This document shows positions 41,487-49,901 of a stretch of DNA of 64,000 nt, one piece after another. The stretch spans positions 1 to 64,000 of the forward strand of contig JAFXRC010000058.1 of the NCBI GenBank assembly GCA_017526585.1, in the 5' to 3' direction. The stretch comes from Fibrobacter sp. Its GTDB lineage: Bacteria; Fibrobacterota; Fibrobacteria; Fibrobacterales; Fibrobacteraceae. The first letter of the stretch is position 1. Each line of letters begins with the position of its first letter. Made by a program: the position numbers and the translations under genes. The notes below the pieces were generated by a model. That model was not told the DNA's origin and ran no database searches. It was given only the letters and a program-made list of their open reading frames with translations.

Positions 41487-44126
41487 ATGAAAAAAGTAGC
41501 TATGGGCATGGCCCTTGCGCTGGCGGCTGCCGCCTTTGCAGGACATCCCCAGACGATTAATAAGGAAGGCTTCGTGGGTGTGAATAAAACCCAGTCGGCC
41601 CAGTCCTTGGGACATTCAAAGTTGGTATTTACCCTTTTGGGTGACGCAACCTTCGGCAACGATATGTTCCCGAACAACGATGCCGGTTACGCATTGACCG
41701 AATACGATCTTACCGGCCAGGGTTCGGACAAAAATGCGGGCGTGGCGGACTTCCTGGGTGGAAGTGCCTATATGGGCTTTTCTATCGGCATTTGGCACTT
41801 CTTTGACTTGGGTGTCACCATTCCGGTCTACTATGACCAGCTGACAGCCGATGATATCAATGGCAATGGTGCTATCCCTGCCACAAAGCCGGGTTACATT
41901 GGAAACCTCAAGGTTGACTTGAAGGCCCGCTTCCCGCTCCCTGAAGATCAGATGTTTGACATTGCTGTCTTTGGCGGTATTTCTGCCGGTACGGCGAACG
42001 CCACCAAGCAGGGCCTGTGGGTCCGCGAAGTGGAATACATCAACAAGAATACCGGTGCCGCCATGCCGTTCGGCACCAAGAACACGACCATCAAGGGCGG
42101 TCTTGCCGTCACGATGGACGTGAGCAAGCTCGACGGTGGCGAAGGCTTCCCGTTCTTGCTGCACTTGAACGGCGGTTACCGCTACACGACGAACAGCGAC
42201 TACATGTCGCTCCCGTTCATGAGCGCCGCTGCTGAAGTCTACTTCATGGACTTCATGTCGGTCTTCGTGGAATACTACTGGGATATCCAGTTGGATGACT
42301 TTGAATTCTGCGAAGCATACAATACCACTTTTGGTACGGATAAGTGCGCCGGCAAGCTCGACATGAAGCAGCTGACCGGTGCCTTGGTGTTCCACCTGCC
42401 GGTGGGAGTCGATCTCCATATCGGTGCTTCCTACTACCTGGGTGGCGAAAAGTACCTGACGAACGTGGCCGTGCTTGAAAATGCCGACCGCACGACAGAC
42501 GAATCTGCCAAGCAGGTCGTTACTGCTGACAGAATCCGCGTGAACCCGCAGTACACCGTGTATGGCGGTCTCACCTGGAGTGGCTTCCTGCTTGCCCAGG
42601 ACCGCGATGGCGACGGCATCAACGACGACGAAGACAAGTGCCCCGACGATGTCGGTCACCGTCTGAACCAGGGCTGCCCGCTTGGCAATCCTGACGCTGA
42701 CGAAGATGGCGTTTGCGATGCATGGGTTGCTGAAAAGGGATTCGAATCTGAATTTACTGAAGTTTGCGAAGGCGTCGACCAGTGCCCGAACGAAGCGGGT
42801 GAAGGTGAAGACGGCTGCCCGCTCGATGAACCGGATGCCGACAAGGATGGCGTCTGCGATCCGTGGGTGTCTCAGAAGAAGCTTACCAAGAAGTTCAAGG
42901 ATGTTTGCGAAGGCATTGACGAATGCCCGAGCCAGGCTGGTTCTCCGGCATTCAACGGATGCCCGACCAAGCAGCCGGACCCGGATAACGACGGTCTCTG
43001 CTCTCCGTGGGTGACCGACGAAGGCGTGATGAACGAATTCGCCGACGTCTGTAAGGGTTACGATATGTGCCCGGGTGAACCTGGTTCCAAGGCGAACAAG
43101 GGTTGTGCCTGGGATGATCCGGATGCCGATAACGACGGCCTCTGCGATCCGTGGGTAACCGAAAAGAAGATGGGCTTCTACTTCGAAAAGTCTGCTGAAG
43201 ACGAAGCAATGGCTAAGGAATGGTTCATTGACAAGTCTTGTAAGGGTATCGACAAGTGCCCGACCGAATTCGGTCCTGCCGGTAACGAAGGCTGCCCGCT
43301 TGGCGATCCGGATACCGATAAGGATGGTCTCTGCGATCCGTGGGTGACCGAAAAGAATATGCTTGAACAGTACGACGGCATCTGCTCTGGCGTCGACAAG
43401 TGCCCGACCGAAGCCGGTGAAGCATTTGCCCAGGGCTGCCCGATGGAAAGCCCCGACCCGGATGGCGACTCCCTCTGCTCTCCGTGGGTGACCAAGCAGA
43501 AGATGCTCGACCAGTTCAAGGATATGTGCCACGGCTACGACCGTTGCGAACTCGAAAATGGTCCTGAATGGAATAAGGGCTGCCCGATCGACGACGATCC
43601 GGACCCGGATAAGGACGGCGCCTGCTCTGAATGGGTTGCTACCAAGAAGCTCCAGAAGGAATTCGAAAGCGTTTGTACTGGTATCGACCGCTGCCCGGAT
43701 GAACCGGGTGACGACGGCCACGGCTGCCCGAAGAAGGCTGTCGAAAAGCTCGATGGCGTGACCTTCAAGAGCGGCAAGGCAACGCTTGAATCGAACGCCA
43801 AGAAGATCCTCCAGAACGTGGCTAAGAAGCTCGTCAGCGACGACAGCTACAAGGATCTGAAGATTGTGATCCAGGGTCACACCGACAACAAGGGTAAGGA
43901 AAAGACCAACCAGAAGCTTTCCGAAAACCGTGCTAAGGAAGTGATGAAGGTGCTCACCAAGGCGGGCGTCAAGAAGGATCGCATCAAGGCTATCGGTATG
44001 GGTTCCAGCTGCCCGGTTGAAGACAACAGCACCGAAGAAGGCCGCGAAATGAACCGCCGTATCGAAATGCACTTCGTGACGCCGGATAACGACGGAACCA
44101 AGTGCGAAAGCAACCTGGTGCAGTAA
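41487..44126 (+). CDS. Large OmpA-family outer-membrane protein with WV-type TSP3 repeats
   Basis: This 879-residue protein is the largest OmpA protein here. It has a signal peptide (MKKVAMGMALALAAAAFA), a barrel region (about 25-370), a calcium-binding repeat region (about 371-750) and a C-terminal OmpA domain (about 750-879, with GVTFKSGKATLESNAK and VIQGHTDNKGKEKTNQ). The repeats begin with a normal TSP3 unit (DRDGDGINDDEDKCPDD) and continue with seven units of about 48 residues, most following DPDxDGLCxPWVTxKK-(about 12)-CxGxDxCPxExG-(about 5)-GCP. The cysteines in each unit are likely to pair. A GGAG site precedes the ATG and a terminator follows. It should be a major, calcium-stiffened surface protein. 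Confidence 0.88.
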   Translation: MKKVAMGMALALAAAAFAGHPQTINKEGFVGVNKTQSAQSLGHSKLVFTLLGDATFGNDMFPNNDAGYALTEYDLTGQGSDKNAGVADFLGGSAYMGFSIGIWHFFDLGVTIPVYYDQLTADDINGNGAIPATKPGYIGNLKVDLKARFPLPEDQMFDIAVFGGISAGTANATKQGLWVREVEYINKNTGAAMPFGTKNTTIKGGLAVTMDVSKLDGGEGFPFLLHLNGGYRYTTNSDYMSLPFMSAAAEVYFMDFMSVFVEYYWDIQLDDFEFCEAYNTTFGTDKCAGKLDMKQLTGALVFHLPVGVDLHIGASYYLGGEKYLTNVAVLENADRTTDESAKQVVTADRIRVNPQYTVYGGLTWSGFLLAQDRDGDGINDDEDKCPDDVGHRLNQGCPLGNPDADEDGVCDAWVAEKGFESEFTEVCEGVDQCPNEAGEGEDGCPLDEPDADKDGVCDPWVSQKKLTKKFKDVCEGIDECPSQAGSPAFNGCPTKQPDPDNDGLCSPWVTDEGVMNEFADVCKGYDMCPGEPGSKANKGCAWDDPDADNDGLCDPWVTEKKMGFYFEKSAEDEAMAKEWFIDKSCKGIDKCPTEFGPAGNEGCPLGDPDTDKDGLCDPWVTEKNMLEQYDGICSGVDKCPTEAGEAFAQGCPMESPDPDGDSLCSPWVTKQKMLDQFKDMCHGYDRCELENGPEWNKGCPIDDDPDPDKDGACSEWVATKKLQKEFESVCTGIDRCPDEPGDDGHGCPKKAVEKLDGVTFKSGKATLESNAKKILQNVAKKLVSDDSYKDLKIVIQGHTDNKGKEKTNQKLSENRAKEVMKVLTKAGVKKDRIKAIGMGSSCPVEDNSTEEGREMNRRIEMHFVTPDNDGTKCESNLVQ
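42600..43740 (+). repeat. Array of eight calcium-binding units inside the OmpA-type gene
   Basis: Eight consecutive units encode DPDxD-type loops, each ending GCP. The first is canonical; the other seven add the WV segment and two cysteines. The fourth unit has about 14 extra residues (KSAEDEAMAKEWFIDK-like insert). The units differ in sequence, so the array is old rather than a recent expansion. Confidence 0.8.
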
Positions 44127-44145
44127 TACGCACTAACATTTGAAT

Positions 44146-44177
44146 AAAGTCCTCGGCAGACCGCCGGGGACTTTTTC
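44146..44177 (+). terminator. Rho-independent terminator after the OmpA-type gene
   Basis: AAAGTCCTCGGC pairs with GCCGGGGACTTT around AGACC, with one T-G wobble, followed by TTTTTCT. Confidence 0.85.
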
Positions 44178-44194
44178 TATTTTAAATACAGACC

Positions 44195-44211
44195 ACTTCC
44201 TACAGTCTACT
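44195..44211 (+). repeat. 17-bp direct repeat, copy 1
   Basis: ACTTCCTACAGTCTACT is repeated exactly at 45483-45499, in each case a short distance before a gene start (44231 and 45500). It also resembles the nearby variant ACTTCCAACTTCCTACTCC. Confidence 0.7.
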
Positions 44212-44230
44212 TCCAACTTCCTACTCCTCT

Positions 44231-44476
44231 ATGACCAAACTTGATGAAATCCTCCAGTCCTTGAACGCATCGAACCACGATCTCGTGGAGATGCTCCCCG
44301 TGAATCTGAACCACAAGATGGTCCAGAAGGCGCGCCTTGGAAAGAAGCCTGTCCCAAAGCATACGCAGGATTTGATTTTGCAGGCGTTAAACAAGTATCT
44401 TATGCAGAATGCCGTCACCGAAGACAAGAAAGTCAAGCAGTACAAGCGCGTGGAGATATTCGGGGATGAACAATGA
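44231..44476 (+). CDS. Small HTH-like protein, unknown function
   Basis: This 81-residue protein is predicted to be all helical. The segment KMVQKARLGKKPVPKHTQDLILQALNKYL looks like the DNA-binding half of an XRE-type helix-turn-helix, with ARLGKKPVP as the recognition helix and turn. This is by eye only. A basic tail follows. It is 81 bases from thyA on the same strand. Coding potential is supported by length and the charge pattern, but no family is recognised. Confidence 0.55.
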   Translation: MTKLDEILQSLNASNHDLVEMLPVNLNHKMVQKARLGKKPVPKHTQDLILQALNKYLMQNAVTEDKKVKQYKRVEIFGDEQ

Positions 44477-44500
44477 GTAATGTGGTATGAGTGGTGTTTT

Positions 44501-44536
44501 CACGCTTCACATTTCTCATTACACGCTTCACATTTC
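44501..44536. repeat. 15-bp direct repeat CACGCTTCACATTTC, two copies
   Basis: The copies lie at 44501-44515 and 44522-44536, joined by TCATTA, and end 22 bases before the thyA start. They fill most of the 81-base gap and leave no room for a standard ribosome site. Confidence 0.7.
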
Positions 44537-44557
44537 ACATTTTATTAAATTACCAAT

Positions 44558-45370
44558 ATGCAACAGTATTTAGACCTGCTTAAAGATATTTTAGATAATG
44601 GCGTGGACCGTTCTGACCGTACGGGAACGGGAACTCGCTCCGTTTTTGGACGCCAGTGCCGTTACGACTTGTCCAAGGGATTCCCTTGCCTCACGACGAA
44701 AAAGCTCCATCTGCGTTCCATTATCCACGAACTTTTATGGTTCCTGAAAGGCGATACGAACATCAAGTACCTGCACGACAACAAGGTGACGATTTGGGAC
44801 GAATGGGCCGACGAGAACGGCGACTTGGGTCCCGTATATGGTCACCAGTGGCGCAGCTGGCCTACCCCTGATGGTGGCCATATCGACCAGATTCAGAATT
44901 TGGTCTACAGCCTCAAGAACAATCCCGATTCGCGCCGCCACCTGGTGTGCGCCTGGAATGTGGCCGAAGTCGACAAGATGGCGCTGCCGCCTTGCCACTG
45001 CCTGTTCCAGTTCTATGTGGGCGGTGTTGGCGCTTCGGGAAAGCGTAAGCTCAGTTGCCAGCTTTACCAGCGCAGTGCCGATACTTTCCTCGGAGTTCCG
45101 TTCAACATTGCCTCGTATGCGCTGCTGACTTTGATGCTCGCTCAGGTTTGCGACTACGAACCGGGTGAGTTCATCCATACCCTGGGTGATACGCACCTGT
45201 ATTCGAACCATTTTGAGCAGGCTCGCGAACAGCTGACCCGTACGCCGCGCAAGTTGCCGACGATGAAGCTGAACCCTGCCGTCAAGGATCTTTTTGAATT
45301 CAAGTTCGAGGACTTTGAGCTCGTCGATTACGATCCGTGGCCGACGATTAAGGCTCCGATAGCAGTTTAA
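44558..45370 (+). CDS. thyA: Thymidylate synthase
   Basis: This 270-residue folate-dependent enzyme makes dTMP from dUMP. The catalytic cysteine is C146 in [13 protein letters not shown]. Other motifs are [14 protein letters not shown], the folate-binding [11 protein letters not shown] and [24 protein letters not shown] short insertion ([10 protein letters not shown]) follows FQFYV. Length is normal. folA follows after 129 bases, the usual pairing of thymidylate and folate genes. Confidence 0.95.
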   Translation: MQQYLDLLKDILDNGVDRSDRTGTGTRSVFGRQCRYDLSKGFPCLTTKKLHLRSIIHELLWFLKGDTNIKYLHDNKVTIWDEWADENGDLGPVYGHQWRSWPTPDGGHIDQIQNLVYSLKNNPDSRRHLVCAWNVAEVDKMALPPCHCLFQFYVGGVGASGKRKLSCQLYQRSADTFLGVPFNIASYALLTLMLAQVCDYEPGEFIHTLGDTHLYSNHFEQAREQLTRTPRKLPTMKLNPAVKDLFEFKFEDFELVDYDPWPTIKAPIAV

Positions 45371-45424
45371 TTGATGATTGACGATTGATAATTGATGATT
45401 ATCAATTATTCATTATCAATCATA

Positions 45425-45473
45425 CATTATCCATTATCAATTATCCATTATCCATTATCCATTATCCATTATC
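45425..45473 (+). repeat. Seven-unit tandem heptamer CATTATC
   Basis: Seven back-to-back seven-base units fill 45425-45473, with only the third differing (AATTATC). A further CATTATC lies at 45411-45417, and an imperfect palindrome of TGATAATTG/CAATTATTCA lies just before. The array ends 26 bases before the folA ATG. An open frame from ATG 45392 runs through the array in phase with folA. Confidence 0.85.
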
Positions 45474-45482
45474 CTACTTCTA

Positions 45483-45499
45483 ACTTCCTACAGTCTACT
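45483..45499 (+). repeat. 17-bp direct repeat, copy 2
   Basis: An exact copy of 44195-44211; it ends directly at the folA ATG and overlaps where a ribosome site should be. Confidence 0.7.
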
Positions 45500-45985
45500 A
45501 TGTTAATTTCTGCAATTGTTGCCATATCACAGAACAACGTTATCGGTCGCGACGGACACCTGCCGTGGCACTTGTCCGCGGACTTGAAGCGTTTCAAGGC
45601 GATTACCACGGGGCACTCGATTGTGCTTGGTCGCAAGAACTACGACGATATCGGACGCCCTCTTCCGAACCGAACCAACTACGTGCTGACGCGAAACGCG
45701 GCGTTCGAAGCTCCCGGATGCATCGTGTGTGGCAACTTGTCGCAGGCTATAGAATCTGCCCGCGCCGCCCACGAAACGGAATGCTTTATCATTGGCGGCG
45801 CGGCCGTCTACCGAGAAGCCATGCCCCTGGTGCAGAAACTTTACGTGACGCGCGTCCTCGCTGATGTGGAAGGCGATGTGCTGTTCCCCGAATGGGGTGA
45901 GGGCTGGCACAAGGTAAGCGAAGAAAAATTCGAAGCCGACGAAAAGAACGACTATCCGACTGTTTTCGAGGTGTGGGAGCGATAG
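45500..45985 (+). CDS. folA: Dihydrofolate reductase
   Basis: This 161-residue enzyme regenerates tetrahydrofolate used by thymidylate synthase. It has LISAIVAISQNNVIGRDGHLPWHL, where the acidic residue of the active site and tryptophan are recognisable, IVLGRKNYDDIGRPLPNR for cofactor binding, and FIIGGAAVYREAMPL. Length is typical. The preferred ATG gives the standard N terminus; the upstream array would otherwise add 36 residues. No good ribosome site is present before it. The next gene starts one base after its stop. Confidence 0.94.
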   Translation: MLISAIVAISQNNVIGRDGHLPWHLSADLKRFKAITTGHSIVLGRKNYDDIGRPLPNRTNYVLTRNAAFEAPGCIVCGNLSQAIESARAAHETECFIIGGAAVYREAMPLVQKLYVTRVLADVEGDVLFPEWGEGWHKVSEEKFEADEKNDYPTVFEVWER

Positions 45986-45986
45986 C

Positions 45987-47717
45987 TTGACGGAACAGAA
46001 GAAAATCCATAAGCGGTACAAGCTCCTGGTTTCCTTGCTGGTGCTAGGGCTGTTGTCCTTGTTTGTGGTGTTTCTTCTGATGCTTCGTTCCAATGGAGTG
46101 TTCCATGAAGTGATTCGGCTCGACAAGGGCTGGACCGTGACCTACCAGGGACAGAGTGCGAATGTCGAAAGCCTATCGAATTATACATTCCCCCAAAAAA
46201 TCCATGCGGGGGATTCCCTTGTTGTCGAAGGCGAACTGCCTCCTAATACGCCATCTCGTGCGGTGCTTCGAATCCGTACATTCCACACAGCGGTTGCCGT
46301 TTACGGGAACGGAAAACTCCTGTACAAGTACGATAATGACAATACGGGGATGAACTTTGTCGGAAGTGGTTACCATTATGTGTACTTGGATTCGTTCAAA
46401 GAGGGACAGAAGTTAAAAGTTGTTTTTGTCGAGCAGGTGGATGGGCGTACCGTGTCGCTTGCAAGCTTCGATTTGATGCCAGCCGAGTATGTCATGAGCG
46501 ACTATCCGGCACGCCACATATTTGCCTTGATCGTGGGCGTGTTCCTGGTTCTGTTCGGAATCCTTGCGATTGCGGTCAGTATGGTCACTCGCCTTTTTGG
46601 CATCAGCTATTTCCGTTCGCTGATGATTGGTCTGCTGTCTTTTCTGCTTGGTACATGGACACTTTGCTATACGAAGGTCATTCAGACCGTTTCGTTTAAT
46701 CTCGGACTGAATACGACGCTTGAGTATTTCTGCCTTTACTTGTCGGCACTTCCGTTTACGCTGCTCCTTTGGAACATGCACAGGGAGCATTTGACCCGCG
46801 TAAAGAACGTTGGCTTTGCCATCTTGGCGACCTACGAAGTCCTTTTTACAAGCATTACGACGTTCCTCCATTTGAATAGCATCGTGTACTACCCGAGAAC
46901 CCTGGTGCTGTTCCATACGAGTGTCGTGGTGGGCTTTGCGTTCTTTATTTATGCTGGAGTTTTCTTCCGCAAGAAGATGGATTTGTCCGGAAAGATCCTT
47001 ACGCAGGGCGTTGTTCTCTTCGGCTTGACCATGCTTATCGACTTGATTCGATTCCATTTGGATCGAATCCTTACGGTGAATTCCCCGCTATTGGAAATGA
47101 CTTGGCTTCCGTTGGGAACGCTTGTCTTGGTGGTGCTTCTGGTGCAGAGCTACATCATTCACTTGTTCTACATTCTGGAAGACCGTGCCGAAAAGGGGGC
47201 GCTTGCCACCATGGCTTATCTGGATGCCCTCACTGGGCTTTACAACCGCGCGAAGTGCCAGCAGATTTTCGAGGTGCTTGACAAGGGCTTCAGCGACTAT
47301 GCCATCGTGAGTATCGACATGAACGGTCTCAAGCTTGCCAATGACAATTATGGGCATAATGCGGGCGACACCCTGATAAAGACCTTTGCGAATGTGTTCA
47401 GGGAGGCGTTTGCGGGAATTGGTACGACGATCCGCGTGGGTGGCGACGAATTCCTTGCCATTGTCCGCAGCGAACATGTGTCTGATGTGGATTCGGCTCT
47501 TGCAAAAATGGCTGAACTCCAAAAGACGAAAAGCGTCGACTTGCCTGTTCCCCTGGAAGCCGCTTACGGCATCGCCTACAGGCATGAACTCTTCAAGGAT
47601 GAATTTATCGAGTCTGCCGAAAATATCCGCGTCGAAGCCGAAAATGTGTATCACCTTGCCGACGAGCGCATGTATGCCATGAAGGCATCGATGAAGTCTG
47701 AATTGGTGCGAAAATAG
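45987..47717 (+). CDS. 7TM membrane diguanylate cyclase (GGDEF)
   Basis: This 576-residue protein starts at TTG with GGGAG upstream, one base after folA. An N-terminal membrane segment (about 12-32) is followed by a periplasmic jelly-roll-like domain (about 33-165), seven membrane helices (about 175-400) as in 7TMR-DISM receptors, and a GGDEF domain (about 405-570). The active site G485-G486-D487-E488-F489 is intact, so it should make c-di-GMP. The product-inhibition I-site (RxxD) is missing; that position reads AGIG. Whether the cotranscribed folA is linked in function is unclear. Confidence 0.88.
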   Translation: MTEQKKIHKRYKLLVSLLVLGLLSLFVVFLLMLRSNGVFHEVIRLDKGWTVTYQGQSANVESLSNYTFPQKIHAGDSLVVEGELPPNTPSRAVLRIRTFHTAVAVYGNGKLLYKYDNDNTGMNFVGSGYHYVYLDSFKEGQKLKVVFVEQVDGRTVSLASFDLMPAEYVMSDYPARHIFALIVGVFLVLFGILAIAVSMVTRLFGISYFRSLMIGLLSFLLGTWTLCYTKVIQTVSFNLGLNTTLEYFCLYLSALPFTLLLWNMHREHLTRVKNVGFAILATYEVLFTSITTFLHLNSIVYYPRTLVLFHTSVVVGFAFFIYAGVFFRKKMDLSGKILTQGVVLFGLTMLIDLIRFHLDRILTVNSPLLEMTWLPLGTLVLVVLLVQSYIIHLFYILEDRAEKGALATMAYLDALTGLYNRAKCQQIFEVLDKGFSDYAIVSIDMNGLKLANDNYGHNAGDTLIKTFANVFREAFAGIGTTIRVGGDEFLAIVRSEHVSDVDSALAKMAELQKTKSVDLPVPLEAAYGIAYRHELFKDEFIESAENIRVEAENVYHLADERMYAMKASMKSELVRK

Positions 47718-47763
47718 CGCATTTTTTTGTGCTTGGTGCGTTTTTTTTATATACATTAAGGGT

Positions 47764-49068
47764 ATGTTAGACTTTAATGTCTTTTACCGCTTGGCTGCGG
47801 CAATCGGTATTGGCCTGATTATAGGCATGCAGCGAGAGCACACCTACTACGACCAGTCGGATAGGCATCCGGCTGGGGTGCGCACGTTTACGCTCGTGGG
47901 TCTTGCCGGTGCGATGGCCGCACTCCTGTCTGACCAGATGGGGGGCGTTGCTCCGTTTGTCACGGGCTTTGTCGTCGTGGGAATGCTACTCATGGCGATG
48001 CACATTTCTTTTGCGATTGGCCGCAAGCGTTCGGATACTTCTGTGGAAGGCGCTCCCGTGGGGGGCGACGGCATTACGACGAGTGTCTCGGTGGTCATCG
48101 TTTATCTGCTGGGTGGTGTCTGCTGGTATGGGCGCCTAGTGGAATCGTGCGTGATTATGGTGGTGCTGCTCTGGGTGCTTTCGGCGAAGGAACAGTTGCA
48201 CGCTTTTGCGCAGAAACTTTCCAAGGAAGACATTTTAGCGACGGTCAAGTTCGCGGTGATATCCGCGTTGATTTTGCCGTTCTTGCCTAGCCAGGCTTAT
48301 GGCCCGCCAGGCCTTGAAGTCTTGAACCCGCATACCATCTGGCTTTTCGTGGTATTTATTAGTGGCATTGGCTTTGTGGGCTATGTGCTTATTAAGCTGG
48401 TGGGACCGGGCAAGGGCATTTGGCTCACGGGACTCTTGGGCGGCCTTGCTAGCAGCACGGCGCTCACGCTTAATTTGGCTGGGCGCAGCCGCGAAAACGA
48501 GGACTATGCTTCGGACTTTACGCTGGGTATTGTGCTTAGCTGGGCGGTGATGTATGTGCGCCTTTACTTGATATGCATCTTCTTGAGTGGGGCCCTTGCA
48601 AGGCCGCTAATGGCGCCGCTGCTGTTGCCGGTGGTTCCTGCACTTTCCTATGCGTTGTATCTCAAGGTAAAGGAATTCCGCGACCATCGGCAGAAATCCG
48701 CCGACTTTACGAACCCCTTCAAGCTTTTGCCCGCCATCAAGTTCGGCATCGTGTTCACCTGCGTGATGTTTGTCGCGAATGCGGCGCGCGTCTACCTGGG
48801 TTCGGGGGCGCTGCTAGCCTGTAGTTTCTTGGGCGGTGCCGCCGAAATGGATGCGGTGGCGTTCTCCGTGATCGATATGAATTTGAAGTCTGGCCTTGCG
48901 GTGCGTGAACTGGTGCTCGCGCTTTTGTTTGCAAGCCTCGCCAATACGCTCACGAAAGGAATCCTGGTGTGCGTTCTCGGAGCCAAGGCGATGCGCCGTC
49001 CGATAATTCCGGCGGTGGCGTTGATTTGTATTGTGACTGGTGGACTCATTGCGTATTATATGATGTGA
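47764..49068 (+). CDS. MgtC/SapB and DUF4010 family membrane protein
   Basis: This 434-residue protein has an MgtC-type start (AAAIGIGLIIGMQREH and AGVRTFTLVGLAGAMAALL) and a DUF4010 C-terminal part with LTGLLGGLASSTALTLNLAGRS, and about 12 membrane helices. The family occurs in many bacteria; a role in Mg2+ or other ion homeostasis is inferred from MgtC. It precedes the ThiD-type kinase by 17 bases. A TATATACATT box lies before the ATG. Confidence 0.82.
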   Translation: MLDFNVFYRLAAAIGIGLIIGMQREHTYYDQSDRHPAGVRTFTLVGLAGAMAALLSDQMGGVAPFVTGFVVVGMLLMAMHISFAIGRKRSDTSVEGAPVGGDGITTSVSVVIVYLLGGVCWYGRLVESCVIMVVLLWVLSAKEQLHAFAQKLSKEDILATVKFAVISALILPFLPSQAYGPPGLEVLNPHTIWLFVVFISGIGFVGYVLIKLVGPGKGIWLTGLLGGLASSTALTLNLAGRSRENEDYASDFTLGIVLSWAVMYVRLYLICIFLSGALARPLMAPLLLPVVPALSYALYLKVKEFRDHRQKSADFTNPFKLLPAIKFGIVFTCVMFVANAARVYLGSGALLACSFLGGAAEMDAVAFSVIDMNLKSGLAVRELVLALLFASLANTLTKGILVCVLGAKAMRRPIIPAVALICIVTGGLIAYYMM

Positions 49069-49085
49069 ACAGGAGGATTGGGGAT

Positions 49086-49829
49086 ATGGGCGAAAAGTTG
49101 ATTCACGCTTTGACGGTGGCTGGCTTTGACGGTTCTGCCGGAGCGGGCTTTATTTCGGACATCAAGACGATGGCGCATTTTGGCGTGTACGGCCAGGCGG
49201 TCTGCACCGCGCTCACGCAGCAGAACGAAGAAGAGTTCGTGGCTCCCGGCTGGGTCATCTGGGACCGCATCGAGGCGCAGCTCGAAACGCTTTTTAGAAA
49301 GCATACCTTCAAGTTCGTGAAAATCGGACTTGTCGAAAAGGCACGTACCTTGAAGCGCATTGTTGAATTTGTCCGAGAAAAGTCTCCTGACGCGTTCATC
49401 GTGTGGGATCCCATTGCAAGTGCTTCGGCGGGTTTTCACTTTATGCGCGATGCGGAAAAGTTCCTGCCGATTATGAGTTCAATTGACTTAGTGACTCCGA
49501 ACCAGGACGAGTTTGCTTACCTGGGTTTAGGACTTGCGGAGTCCCGCGGACAAATCAAGATGGGACATGATTTTGCGGTGCTTTTGAAGGGCGGTCACGC
49601 CCGCGGCAAGGAATCGGTCGATACCTTGTGGTACAAGGATCAGCAGTACAAATATTCTAGTCCGAGACTTCCCGGTAAAGGGAAACATGGCACCGGCTGT
49701 GTGTTGAGTTCAGCAATCCTTGCAAACGTGGCTCTCGGTAAGGATGTTCCCTCCGCCTGTGAAATAGCCAAACAGTACATGAACGAGTATCTCAAAAGCG
49801 GTGAAGGACGATTGGGATTCTTAGTATAA
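49086..49829 (+). CDS. Hydroxymethylpyrimidine/phosphomethylpyrimidine kinase (ThiD/PdxK family)
   Basis: This 247-residue kinase of the ribokinase-like PfkB/ThiD group has the N-terminal loop TVAGFDGSAGAGFISDIK, the acceptor site VTPNQDEFAYL and the C-terminal LPGKGKHGTGCVLSSAI, where the GTGC aspartate-equivalent motif holds the catalytic acid. It phosphorylates HMP, pyridoxal or a similar vitamin ring. The canonical ThiD start MxIxxALTIAGSDSSGGAG is altered (GFDGSAGAG), so the substrate is uncertain. AGGAGG precedes the ATG. Confidence 0.82.
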   Translation: MGEKLIHALTVAGFDGSAGAGFISDIKTMAHFGVYGQAVCTALTQQNEEEFVAPGWVIWDRIEAQLETLFRKHTFKFVKIGLVEKARTLKRIVEFVREKSPDAFIVWDPIASASAGFHFMRDAEKFLPIMSSIDLVTPNQDEFAYLGLGLAESRGQIKMGHDFAVLLKGGHARGKESVDTLWYKDQQYKYSSPRLPGKGKHGTGCVLSSAILANVALGKDVPSACEIAKQYMNEYLKSGEGRLGFLV

Positions 49830-49901
49830 AAAATTTCAATTTTGTTCATTTTTGTAAATTTTAAGCTGTTATAAATGAAATACTCCCATTGGAGCGTAAC
49901 C

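Noticed and set aside
42600..43740. Repeat array considered as a recent tandem duplication or mobile element
   Set aside because: The units encode a conserved protein plan but differ in DNA, and there are no flanking repeats or transposase.
41616..44072. 818-codon open frame on the minus strand opposite the OmpA/TSP3 gene
   Set aside because: It is a shadow of the biased codon use of the repeat gene: the plus-strand product has a signal peptide, ordered domains and a terminator; the minus-strand one has none.
45425..45473. Tandem heptamer considered as a CRISPR array
   Set aside because: The units are only seven bases with no spacers, and no cas genes are near; it is a simple tandem repeat.
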